DNA of 64,000 bases from Actinoplanes palleronii (lineage in GTDB: Bacteria > Actinomycetota > Actinomycetes > Mycobacteriales > Micromonosporaceae). The position numbers and the translations under genes were made by a program. Positions 54,129 to 61,897 of the stretch are shown in pieces (position 1 is the stretch's first letter; each line of letters starts with the position of its first letter). The notes below the pieces were generated by a model. That model had not been told where the DNA came from. It searched no databases and worked only from the letters and a program-made list of their open reading frames with translations. The stretch is taken from contig NZ_BOMS01000137.1 in assembly GCF_016862315.1 (NCBI RefSeq), forward strand, positions 16,834 through 80,833, given 5' to 3'.

Positions 54129-55007
54129 TCACATAGTGGCGAAATACCGTCCCCAGTGCGGCCGCCTGCCGTCCACGTCGTCGATGCTGTATTCCTCGGC
54201 GAGGTCCCACGAGCTGAGCACCTGGCCCGTGCGGGTGTGCACTGTCGGGTCGGCGGCCAGCGCGGCGATCACCCGGCCGACGAAGTGCGGGGTCTCGGAC
54301 GCGATGAAATGCGGATCCTTCTCGGTGCCGTCGCGCCAGTTGGCCTCGGTCACGCCGAAGAGTTCGAGCATCGCCTCGGAGCGCAGGAACCCGGGCGTGA
54401 CGGCGAGCGCGGTGATCCCGTGCGGGCGCAGCTCCTCGGCCTGTCCGAGGGCCAGCCGGTTGACCGTGGTCTTGGTCAGGTCGTAGGCGAGGTTGCCCCG
54501 GTAGTCGTGGCCGAGCCCGTCGGTGACCTCGATGATCAGACCGCGCTTCCGGGCGATCATCACGGGCGCCACATGCTGGCTGGTGATCAGGTGGGTGAGC
54601 ACGGCGCGTTGCCACATGGTCTGGAACTTGGTGAGGTCCAGCTGCCAGAACGGGGTGCCCCACTCGCTGAGCGGGTCACCGCCCCAGATGTCGTTGACCA
54701 GCAGGTCGAGGCGGTCGTGCGCGCCGGTGATCCGGGTGATCAGCGCGGCGACCTGCGCGGGGTCGCTGTGGTCGCAGGGGACCGGGATGCCCTGGCCGCC
54801 GGCCGCGGTGACCTGCTCCGCGGTGTCCTCGATGGTTTCCGGGCGGTCCATGTCCGAGCGGGTGGCGCGGGTGCTGCGGCCGGTGACGTAGACGATGGCG
54901 CCGGCGGCGCCCAGCTCGGTGGCGATGCCGCGGCCGGCGCCGCGGGTGGCCCCGGCGACGAGGGCGACGGCCCCGGCGAGTGGCTTGTCCTTCTCAATCG
55001 TCTTCAC
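54129..55007 (-). CDS. short-chain dehydrogenase/reductase
   Basis: A 292-residue SDR: VAGATRGAGRG (cofactor), VTGRSTRATRS, LLVNDIWGGD (in place of NAG), EVTDGLG, YDLTKTTV. Resembles long SDR proteins in actinobacteria whose substrates are not known. Start GTG 55007. A perfect 24-bp operator (9-bp arms) overlaps the region just upstream, but no regulator gene is next to it; the nearest is the TetR at 55948. Confidence 0.92.
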   Translation of the reverse strand: MKTIEKDKPLAGAVALVAGATRGAGRGIATELGAAGAIVYVTGRSTRATRSDMDRPETIEDTAEQVTAAGGQGIPVPCDHSDPAQVAALITRITGAHDRLDLLVNDIWGGDPLSEWGTPFWQLDLTKFQTMWQRAVLTHLITSQHVAPVMIARKRGLIIEVTDGLGHDYRGNLAYDLTKTTVNRLALGQAEELRPHGITALAVTPGFLRSEAMLELFGVTEANWRDGTEKDPHFIASETPHFVGRVIAALAADPTVHTRTGQVLSSWDLAEEYSIDDVDGRRPHWGRYFATM

Positions 55008-55010
55008 GTT

Positions 55011-55034
55011 GTTAGTTAACCACGATTAACTAAC
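55011..55034. promoter_or_regulatory. 24-bp palindrome upstream of SDR
   Basis: GTTAGTTAA-CCACGA-TTAACTAAC, perfect 9-bp arms, starting 4 bp from the SDR start codon. Typical TetR-type operator; the cognate regulator is not adjacent. Confidence 0.65.
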
Positions 55035-55177
55035 TGGTGTCGGGGCCCAGTCGGCCGGGGGCGGCGCGGCGGGTATCCGACGTGGGCCGGCCCGTTGCCC
55101 GGGCGAGCGCGGGGCTGCCGGCCGGGTCGGCGGGGTCTCGCTCGGCTTGCTGCCGACGTGGTGAAGCGAGGGCATCA

Positions 55178-55503
55178 GTGAAGGTCGTCATCCCGGGCGG
55201 GACCGGGCAGGTGGGCACGATCCTGGACCGGGCCTTGACCGCGCAGGGCCACGATGTCGTCGTGCTGACCCGGTCGCCGCGGGGCGATCGTCAGGTCTAC
55301 TGGGACGGAAAGACGCTCGGGGACTGGGCGGCGAAGCTGGACGGCAGCGACGTCGTCATCAACCTGGCGGGTCGCAGCGTGAGCTGCCGCTACACCGAGG
55401 ACAACCTCGCCGCCATGATGACCACCCGCTGTGGGATGCCGCGGCCGTCGATCTGGCCGCGCGGCGCCGCCACGCTCCACCATCGATCAACGGCGTCAAA
55501 AGG
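55178..55503 (+). pseudogene. truncated NAD-dependent epimerase (TIGR01777/YfcH type)
   Basis: GTG 55178 with GAGGGC upstream opens KVVIPGGTGQVGTILDRALT, then VLTRSPRG, VYWDGKTLGDWAAKLDGSDV, VINLAGRSVSCRY: the dinucleotide fold and NLAGRSV motif of YfcH-like epimerases. Homology stops at about 55420. A different frame then gives LWDAAAVDLAARRRHAPPSI, NGVKR and a stop, the likely 3' end of another gene. About two-thirds of the epimerase is missing. Confidence 0.75.
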
Positions 55504-55549
55504 TAGTCAGAACGGCGGCGAGTCGGTCGCGGTACCGGTCCACGGCTGC

Positions 55550-55819
55550 TCAGCCGGCCGGGGTTCCTGCCGTTGCCGGAGTGTCATCGGGAACGCCGAT
55601 GTTGTCCGGGCCGAGCACCCCGGGGCAGGAGCTCGGCAGGACGGTGCTGCCTGCGGGAAGCCCGCACGCTTCGAGGATCTCCGAAGGCAGCGGGAAAGGG
55701 AACGTCGCTGAGGGAGAGGGCTCGGGGGTGCTTGCCGGCTTCTCCGAGGTATGCGGATCGCAGCCGCTGAGCAGCGCAACCGCCGTCAGCGCGGCGCACA
55801 GCTGGAGGCGTAGCGGCAT
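55550..55819 (-). CDS. small lipoprotein
   Basis: An 89-residue protein with a lipoprotein signal (MPLRLQLCAALTAVALLSGC, lipobox LLSGC). The mature part is Pro/Ser/Thr-rich, then has two cysteines (EACGLPAG, PSSCPGVLG). No known domain. It is opposite to the truncated epimerase; ATG 55819 begins at the lipoprotein signal. Confidence 0.7.
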   Translation of the reverse strand: MPLRLQLCAALTAVALLSGCDPHTSEKPASTPEPSPSATFPFPLPSEILEACGLPAGSTVLPSSCPGVLGPDNIGVPDDTPATAGTPAG

Positions 55820-55947
55820 GTCAGCGATATCGGCAGCTTCGGTGCCCGCCTGAGCGAGGCGACTGTTCTGGTCTGGTGTGCGACCAGGTCCGGGCGGCGA
55901 TCGTCTGCCGACGACTGCCGGTGGAGTGGCCCGGTATCGTGCTCGGC

Positions 55948-56565
55948 ATGGCGCGACCCAGGACCGTTGCGGACGAAACGATCCTGGCCGCAGCCGCCGA
56001 AGCGGTGGCGGCCGCCGGGCCGGCCAACGTGACGCTCGCGCAGATCGGGGGCCGCGTCGGGCTGACCGCGGCCGCGCTGATGCGGCGGTTCGGGTCCAAG
56101 GACCGGCTGCTGCTGGCGCTCGCCCGGCACGATGCCGAGGCGCTGCCCGCGCGGCTGGCCGGGGCGGAGTCCGCTGAGCAGCCGGTCCACGCGCTGATCG
56201 AGGCGCTGGCGGCGATGGCGGGGGCGGTGCGCAGCACCACCGAGTTCGCCAACCACCTGGCGTTTCTGCTGCTGGACATGTCTGATCCGCGGTTCCAGCA
56301 GGTGAGCCGGGAGTACACCGTCGCGGTCGAGGCGGCGATCGGGGTGGTGCTGCGGGCCGGGCGGGCCGCCGGGGAACTCCGGGCCGGGGCGGACGACGAG
56401 GGGCTGCCGCGGGCGGTGCACGCCGCCTACAACGGAGCGCTCGTGACCTGGGGGATGGCGGGCGGTGACGAGGAGCCTGCTGCGTACGTACAAAAGCAAT
56501 TGCTCTTTGTTCTGGGGTCTCGCCTCAGCCGATCGGTTGATCGGGCGGACCAGCCGCCTGGTTGA
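55948..56565 (+). CDS. TetR/AcrR-family transcriptional regulator
   Basis: A 205-residue regulator. HTH: ILAAAAEAVAAAGPANVTLA, QIGGRVGLTAAALMRRFGSK, DRLLLAL. The C-terminal domain has YTVAVEAAIGVVLRAGRAAG and VHAAYNGALVTWGMAG. Followed after 57 bp by the ABC-HK-RR operon and probably cotranscribed with or regulating it. ATG 55948 starts the conserved MARPRTVADETILAA. Confidence 0.9.
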   Translation: MARPRTVADETILAAAAEAVAAAGPANVTLAQIGGRVGLTAAALMRRFGSKDRLLLALARHDAEALPARLAGAESAEQPVHALIEALAAMAGAVRSTTEFANHLAFLLLDMSDPRFQQVSREYTVAVEAAIGVVLRAGRAAGELRAGADDEGLPRAVHAAYNGALVTWGMAGGDEEPAAYVQKQLLFVLGSRLSRSVDRADQPPG

Positions 56566-56622
56566 GGCGGGCCCTTTTTGTGGTCGGTATCGGTCCGGTG
56601 TGGGCGGCGGAACGATGAGTGC

Positions 56623-57540
56623 ATGGCAGCAATCATCGAAGTTCGTAACCTTCACAAGCGGTATCGCGACACGGTCGCGGTGGAGGACGTCTCGCTGAGC
56701 GTGCAGGCCGGGGAGATCTTCGGGATCCTCGGGCCGAACGGGGCGGGCAAGAGCACCACCGTGGAATGCATCGCCGGGATCCGGGCGCCGGACCGGGGGA
56801 GCATCACTGTGACCGGAATTGATCCGTTGCGGGATCGCCGGGCGGCCACCGAGCGGGTCGGGGTGCAGTTGCAGTCCGGGCAGTTGCCGGAGCGGCTGCA
56901 GGTGGCCGAGGCGCTGGCCCTCTACAGCTCGTTTTATCCCGAACCGGCCGACTGGCGGGAGTTGATGGACTCGCTCGGGCTGGCCGGCAAGGCGAAGACG
57001 CGGTACGGGAAGCTGTCCGGCGGGCAGAAACAGCGGCTGTCGATCGCGCTCGCCCTGGCCGGCAACCCGCGGGTGGCCATCCTCGACGAGCTCACCACCG
57101 GGCTGGACCCGCAGGCGCGCCGGGACACCTGGAGCCTGATCGAAAACGTCCGCGCCCGTGGCGTGACGATCGTGCTGGTCACCCACTTCATGGAGGAGGC
57201 CGAGCGGCTCTGCGACCGGATCGCCCTGATCGATGCCGGACGGGTCGTCACGGTGGACACGCCGGCCGGGCTGACCGCGCGGGCCGGGGTGGAGCAGCGC
57301 TTCGAGTTCCGGCCGTCCGCGGCGTTCGCCGACGAGTTGCTGACCGGGCTGCCCGAGGTGAGCCGGGTCGAGCGGCGCGGAGATCTGGTCGTCGTGGCGG
57401 GCGCCGACGGTGCGCTGTCCGCGGTGACGACCGTTCTGGCCCAGCACGGAGTCGCGGTACGACAGCTGCGGGTGTCGCAGACCAGCCTCGAGGACGCGTT
57501 CGTGACCATCACTCAGTCTGTTGCGAAGGAGCAGTCGTGA
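56623..57540 (+). CDS. ABC transporter ATP-binding protein
   Basis: A 305-residue nucleotide-binding subunit of an ABC-2 exporter. Walker A GPNGAGKST, Q-loop VQLQSGQLPERL, signature LSGGQKQRLS, Walker B VAILDELTTGLD, H-loop VTHFMEEAE. The C-terminal extension of about 85 residues is typical of drug and lantibiotic exporters (DrrA-like). Translationally coupled to the permease (GTGA at 57537). First gene of the ABC-permease-kinase-regulator operon after the TetR gene. Confidence 0.97.
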   Translation: MAAIIEVRNLHKRYRDTVAVEDVSLSVQAGEIFGILGPNGAGKSTTVECIAGIRAPDRGSITVTGIDPLRDRRAATERVGVQLQSGQLPERLQVAEALALYSSFYPEPADWRELMDSLGLAGKAKTRYGKLSGGQKQRLSIALALAGNPRVAILDELTTGLDPQARRDTWSLIENVRARGVTIVLVTHFMEEAERLCDRIALIDAGRVVTVDTPAGLTARAGVEQRFEFRPSAAFADELLTGLPEVSRVERRGDLVVVAGADGALSAVTTVLAQHGVAVRQLRVSQTSLEDAFVTITQSVAKEQS

Positions 57541-58265
57541 GCCTCGTCGTCGCGGAGATGAAACTGTCCGTGCGGGACAAGGTCGGCCCGCTCTGGGGTG
57601 TCGCCTTCCCGCTGATCCTGCTGATCATTCTCGGGAACGTGCCGACCATGCGGCAACCCGAGGAGGCCAACGGCGGGCTGTCCACCTTCGAGATCTACGT
57701 GCCGGTGCTGATCCTGTTCAACCTGGCGATGCTGGCGCTCATCGCGCTGCCGACCACACTCGCCGGCTACCGGGAGACCGGCGTGCTGCGGCGCATGCAG
57801 ACCACACCGGTCGGCCCGGCCCGGGTGCTCGGCGCCCAACTCGTCGCGAACCTGGCCATCGCGGTGGTCGCGGCGGCGGTCTTCCTGACCGTGGCCCGGC
57901 TCGGGTTCGGGGTGCACCTGCCGGAGAACCCGGCCGGGTTCGCGATCGGGTGGCTGCTGGTGGCGGGCGCGCTGATCGCTATCGGCCTGCTGGTCACCGC
58001 GCTGGCGCCGCGGCGCGGGGTGGCCACCGCGGTCGGCACGGTGCTCTACTTCCCGATGATGTTCTTCGCCGGGTTATGGGTTCCGGTCACCCAGATGCCG
58101 CCGCTGCTGCGCGACATCAGCCAGGCCACACCGCTCGGAGCCGGGATCCAAGCATTTCAGCAAGCGTACGAAGGGAGCCTCCCCAGCGCCCGACCGGTTC
58201 TGATCCTGCTCGCCTACGCGGTGGTGTGCACCGCCGCCGCGATCCGCTGGTTCCGCTGGGAATAG
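57537..58265 (+). CDS. ABC-2 type transporter permease
   Basis: A 242-residue membrane subunit with six predicted TM helices. Starts SLVVAEMKLSVRDKVGPLWG, then VAFPLILLIILGNVPT and the ABC-2 family pattern GYRETGVLRRMQTTPVGPAR. LPMMFFAGL-like FPMMFFAGLWVPVTQMPPLL is the conserved region before the last helices. A rare TTA codon is at 58074. The substrate is not inferable; likely an antibiotic, peptide or lipid. GTG start overlaps the ATPase stop. Confidence 0.95.
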   Translation: MSLVVAEMKLSVRDKVGPLWGVAFPLILLIILGNVPTMRQPEEANGGLSTFEIYVPVLILFNLAMLALIALPTTLAGYRETGVLRRMQTTPVGPARVLGAQLVANLAIAVVAAAVFLTVARLGFGVHLPENPAGFAIGWLLVAGALIAIGLLVTALAPRRGVATAVGTVLYFPMMFFAGLWVPVTQMPPLLRDISQATPLGAGIQAFQQAYEGSLPSARPVLILLAYAVVCTAAAIRWFRWE

Positions 58266-58294
58266 GGTCGGCTCCACAGGGGAGGGGTGAATTC

Positions 58295-59587
58295 GTGAAC
58301 AGCGAGATGCCACGGCCGCCGGCCCTGCTGGTGACCGTGGTGCCGTATGTGCTGCTGGCCGCACTCGTCGGCTACACCGCGCTCACCGGGCGCGGCGTCG
58401 AGCTGGCGCTGTTGCTGGCCGCCGGAGCGTGGATGCTGGGGATGTTCACCCTGCGTCCCGGGGCGTGGGAGCGGCTGCGGCCGATGGCGGTGTACTTCGC
58501 CGGGCTGCTGATCGTCACCACGATCCTGGTGCTGCGCGACCCGGCGTTCGGGTTCTTCACCCCGGTCGCCTACATCTACGCGTACGCGATCCTGCCCTGG
58601 CCGTGGCAGGTGCCCGCGGTCGGCCTGGTCGCGGTGGTGGCCGGTGTCGCGCAGGCGTCCGGCGTGGACGGGACCGACGCCCGGGGCGCCGCGATCTACG
58701 CGGCCATCGTCGGATTCAACATCGTCATCATGGTGAGCATGGCCTGGGCGCTGCGCCTGGTCGAACGCCGTCAGATCACCCTGGCCGGTGCGCTCGCCGA
58801 GCTGGGCCGGGCGAACCACCTGCTCGAGGCGACCGCGGCCGAGAACGCCGCCCTGCACGACCGGCTGCTCGCCCAGGCCAGGGAGGCCGGTGTGCTCGAG
58901 GAGCGCCGGCGGATGGCCCAGGAGATCCACGACACCGTGGCGCAGGGACTGACCGGGATCATCGCGCAACTGCAGGCCGCCGAGCAGATCCAGGCCGTTC
59001 CGGAGCCGTGGCGGCGGCACACCGAGGCCGCGCAGGGGCTGGCCCGGCAGAGCCTGACCGAGGCGCGGCGGTCGGTCGACGCGCTGCGGCCGGAGCCGTT
59101 GGAGACGACGGCTCATCTGGGGGACGCGCTCGCCGAGGTGGCGGAACGGTGGTCGGCGCTGCAGGGGGTGCCGGTGCAGGTGACCACGACCGGGGAGGTG
59201 CGGCCGATGCCGGCCGAGGCGGAGTTCGTGCTGTTGCGGACGGCGCAGGAGGCCCTGGCCAACGTGGCCCGGCACGCTGAGGCTTCGCGGGTCGGGCTGA
59301 CCCTGTCCTACCTGGCCGACGAGGTGGCGCTGGACGTGGTGGACGACGGGCGGGGGTTCGACCCTTCGGGGGTGTCGGCGCGGTCGTTCGGGCTCGGCAT
59401 CATGCGGCAGCGCCTGGAAGGGCTGGCCGGGACGCTGCGGATCGAGTCCGAGCCCGGCGCGGGCACCGGGATCTCGGCCCGCGTCCCCCTGACTTCGGCC
59501 CGCGGCCCCCTACCTTCGGCCCGTGTCCCGCTGACTTCTGCTCGCGTCGCGGGCGACGCGAGCGACCCGACGAGGAGCGACCTGTGA
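58295..59587 (+). CDS. NarL-type sensor histidine kinase with repeat tail
   Basis: A 430-residue kinase with several TM helices in the first half (ALLVTVVPYVLLAALVGYTA, VELALLLAAGAWMLGMF, VYFAGLLIVTTILV and later), a coiled linker, then HisKA_3: RRMAQEIHDTVAQGLTGIIA with the phospho-acceptor His. The HATPase motif is TAQEALANVARHAEA with DDGRGFD and GLGIMRQRLEG. The extreme C-terminus holds a 21-bp coding tandem repeat (PLTSAR-type). GTG 58295 follows GGGGAGGGG. Stop coupled to the response regulator (GTGA). Senses an envelope signal, perhaps the exported compound. Confidence 0.94.
   Translation: MNSEMPRPPALLVTVVPYVLLAALVGYTALTGRGVELALLLAAGAWMLGMFTLRPGAWERLRPMAVYFAGLLIVTTILVLRDPAFGFFTPVAYIYAYAILPWPWQVPAVGLVAVVAGVAQASGVDGTDARGAAIYAAIVGFNIVIMVSMAWALRLVERRQITLAGALAELGRANHLLEATAAENAALHDRLLAQAREAGVLEERRRMAQEIHDTVAQGLTGIIAQLQAAEQIQAVPEPWRRHTEAAQGLARQSLTEARRSVDALRPEPLETTAHLGDALAEVAERWSALQGVPVQVTTTGEVRPMPAEAEFVLLRTAQEALANVARHAEASRVGLTLSYLADEVALDVVDDGRGFDPSGVSARSFGLGIMRQRLEGLAGTLRIESEPGAGTGISARVPLTSARGPLPSARVPLTSARVAGDASDPTRSDL
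59474..59536 (+). repeat. three 21-bp coding tandem repeats at the kinase 3' end
   Basis: Units at 59474, 59495 and 59516, each starting TCGGCCCG and ending CT, followed by a partial fourth. They encode SARVPLT/SARGPLP heptapeptides after the HATPase domain, right before the GTGA junction. Confidence 0.8.
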
Positions 59588-60225
59588 GCGACCGCCCGAT
59601 CCGGATGCTGATCGCGGATGACCACCCCATCGTGCGGGACGGGTTGAGCAGCATGTTCGCCTCCGCGCCCGGCTTCGAGGTGCTGGGCCAGGCCGCCGAC
59701 GGGGCCGAGGCGGTGCGGATGGCACAGGCCCTCACCCCGGACGTGATCCTGATGGACCTGCGGATGCCGGTGATGGACGGGCTGACCGCGATCAGTGAGC
59801 TGGCCCGGCTCGGGGTGGCGGCTCGGGTGCTGGTGCTCACCACGTACGACAACGACAGCCACGTGCTGCCGGCGATCGAGGCCGGGGCGACCGGGTACCT
59901 GCTGAAGGACGCGCCGCGGGAGGAACTGCTGCGCGGGGCGCGGGCCGCCGCGAAGGGCGAGACCGTGCTGTCGCCGGCGGTGGCGACCCGGCTGTTCAAC
60001 CGGGTGCGGACGCCGCCGCCGCAGCTGCTCAGCCAGCGGGAGATCGAGGTCCTCGAACTGGTGGCGGCCGGCAACACCAACCGGGAGGTGGCGTCGCGGC
60101 TGTTCATCACGGAGGCGACGGTCAAGAGCCACCTGCTGAACATCTACGCCAAGCTCGGGGTGTCGGACCGGGCGGCGGCGGTCGCGGAGGCGTTCAACCG
60201 GCGGCTGCTGATCCCCCGGGGGTGA
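59584..60225 (+). CDS. LuxR/NarL-family response regulator
   Basis: A 213-residue two-domain regulator. Receiver: IADDHPIVRDG with the acidic pair, LMDLRMPVMDG (phospho-Asp), TTYDNDSHVLPAIEAGATGY, then LLKDA (Lys). LuxR HTH: LSQREIEVLELVAAGNTNRE, VASRLFITEATVKSHLLNIY. Coupled to the kinase by GTGA. Its end overlaps the convergent amidase by 32 bp. Confidence 0.97.
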   Translation: MSDRPIRMLIADDHPIVRDGLSSMFASAPGFEVLGQAADGAEAVRMAQALTPDVILMDLRMPVMDGLTAISELARLGVAARVLVLTTYDNDSHVLPAIEAGATGYLLKDAPREELLRGARAAAKGETVLSPAVATRLFNRVRTPPPQLLSQREIEVLELVAAGNTNREVASRLFITEATVKSHLLNIYAKLGVSDRAAAVAEAFNRRLLIPRG

Positions 60226-61621
60226 TCGGGGTCAGGATGCCGAGGCGGTGCTCGATCGCCGCCGCGGCGGTCAGGCAGGTGTCCTCGCGGTAGGGGCGGC
60301 CGATCAGCTGAATGCCGGTCGGCAGGCCGTCGACGACGCCGGTGGGGACGGCGACGGCGGGCAGGCCGACGAAGCTCGTCGCGGTGCACAGGCGCATGGC
60401 GGTGGTGACCAGGTCACGGCCGGCCGTGTCGCGGGACTCGAGGCCCGGTGCGACCGGTGGCTGGGTGAAGACCGGGCCGAGCACCAGCGGGTAGCGCTGC
60501 AGGAACTCACCCCAGGAGCGTTGGATGCTCAGGCGGACCCCGGTCAGCCGCAGGAACTCGGCGACGTCCACGGGAGGTGTCGCGGCCATGCCGAGTTCGA
60601 TGTAGCGGTGCGCGTCCGGCCCGAGCAGGCCACGGATGGCGGGCCACAAGGGTGCGAACTCGGTCATCACCAGGGACTGGTAGGCGTGCAGCGATGCGGG
60701 CAGGCGGGGGACGTCGGGGACCGGCTCCACGACGTACCCGGAATCCTGCAACGCTCCCGCGGCGGTCTCGATCGCCGCGACCACCGTGGGGTGAACGCCG
60801 AGCCCACCCGGATCGGTGACCACCGCGACCCGGATCGGGCCCGGCAACGGCTCGCCGTCGAGCGGCACGGGCAGGGCCCGGGGATCCCGCGGGTCCGCGC
60901 CGGCCAGGACCGCGAAGACCGTGCACAGATCGGCCACGCTGCGCGCCAGCGGTCCGTCGACCACAAAGGTCTGAGCACACCATGCGGGATCGTCCGGACC
61001 GATGCGATGATCGGCCGCCATTCTTCCGTACGTCGGTTTGAGCGCCGTCACCCCGCAGAACGACGCGGGAATGCGCACCGAGCCGCCGGCGTCGTTGCCG
61101 AGCCCTAGCGTGGCCATCCCGGTGGCGACCGCGACCCCGTCGCCGCCGCTCGAGCCGCCCGGGGTGCGCGTGGGGTCCCAGGGGTTGACCGAGTCGCCGA
61201 ACAGGTCGCTGCGGGTGTGCATCCCGGCGAGGGTGAGGGTCGGCATGTTGCTGTGCCCGATGACGATCGCGCCGGCGGCCCGCAGACGCGCGACCGGTGG
61301 GGCGTCGGCCTCGGCGACCAGGTGGCGGAGCCGGGACGCGCCGTGCGTGGTGGGTGTGCCGGCGACGGCGATGTTCTCCTTGACGGTGAACGGGACGCCG
61401 GCGAGCGGGCCTGGCTCTTCGCCGGCGGCGTGGCGTCGGTCGATCGCGGCGGCGTCCTGGTGGGCGCGGTCGGCAAGCACCTGGGTGACCGCGTTGACGG
61501 CCGGGTTGACCTCGGCGATCCGGGTCAGGTGCTGGTCGAGCAGCGCGGTGGCGGTGATCTCGCCGGTGCGGACCGCCGCGGCCTGCTGCACGGCGGTCAT
61601 CCGCCACATTTCGTCGGCCAT
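60194..61621 (-). CDS. amidase (amidase-signature family)
   Basis: A 475-residue amidase-signature enzyme. Catalytic Lys in PFTVKENIAVAG, and the GGSSGG loop with the cis-Ser and nucleophile: TPGGSSGGDGVAVATGMATL, then GNDAGGSVRIPASFCGVTA. ALKPTYGR and the C-terminal FVGLPAVAVPTGVVDGLPTG complete the family. It hydrolyses amides or acts like indole-acetamide hydrolase and GatA relatives. Opposite the TetR at 61898 with a long tandem repeat between; convergent with the response regulator. Confidence 0.94.
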   Translation of the reverse strand: MADEMWRMTAVQQAAAVRTGEITATALLDQHLTRIAEVNPAVNAVTQVLADRAHQDAAAIDRRHAAGEEPGPLAGVPFTVKENIAVAGTPTTHGASRLRHLVAEADAPPVARLRAAGAIVIGHSNMPTLTLAGMHTRSDLFGDSVNPWDPTRTPGGSSGGDGVAVATGMATLGLGNDAGGSVRIPASFCGVTALKPTYGRMAADHRIGPDDPAWCAQTFVVDGPLARSVADLCTVFAVLAGADPRDPRALPVPLDGEPLPGPIRVAVVTDPGGLGVHPTVVAAIETAAGALQDSGYVVEPVPDVPRLPASLHAYQSLVMTEFAPLWPAIRGLLGPDAHRYIELGMAATPPVDVAEFLRLTGVRLSIQRSWGEFLQRYPLVLGPVFTQPPVAPGLESRDTAGRDLVTTAMRLCTATSFVGLPAVAVPTGVVDGLPTGIQLIGRPYREDTCLTAAAAIEHRLGILTPITPGGSAAAG

Positions 61622-61653
61622 GACTTCTGCCTCCCTTGGCTCGTCTCTTCCGG

Positions 61654-61802
61654 CTCGCCTCTTCGACTCGCCCTTTTTCAGATCGCCTTATTCGGCACGC
61701 CTTATTCGGCACGCCTTATTCGGCACGCCGCTTCAGCTCGCCGCTTCAGCTCGCCTCCTCGGGTCGCCGCTTCAGCTCGCCTCCTCGGGTCGCCGCTTGG
61801 CG
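61654..61802. repeat. noncoding tandem array of roughly 13-bp GCC units
   Basis: About eleven units of 13-15 bp, each with a TCGCC or CGCC start: three copies of GCCTTATTCGGCAC, then alternating GCCGCTTCAGCTC and GCCTCCTCGGGTC. It lies between the divergent amidase and TetR genes, just upstream of the operator at 61833. Confidence 0.75.
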
Positions 61803-61832
61803 AGCCGAGTCTCGGTCTACGTTTCGGGCAAA

Positions 61833-61850
61833 CCGATGCAGGTGCATCGG
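61833..61850. promoter_or_regulatory. TetR operator palindrome
   Basis: CCGATGCA-GG-TGCATCGG, perfect 8-bp arms, 47 bp before the TetR start. A half-like GCGCATCGG follows at 61874. Probable autoregulatory site that could also control the amidase. Confidence 0.7.
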
Positions 61851-61897
61851 ATAGTAGGGTGAAAGCGATACGAGCGCATCGGTTTTTGGAGGTGGGG

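Noticed and set aside
2071..56500. A recurring TTTTGTACG/CGTACAAAA motif at several gene ends
   Set aside because: It occurs near 2071, 21132, 25409, 41270, 54093 and 56485, but both inside and outside genes and without fixed spacing, so I could not make it a feature.
61217..61897. An N-terminal extension of the TetR at 61898 through the tandem repeats
   Set aside because: The ATG at 61898 has an ideal Shine-Dalgarno and starts the domain; upstream translation covers the operator and the repeat array.
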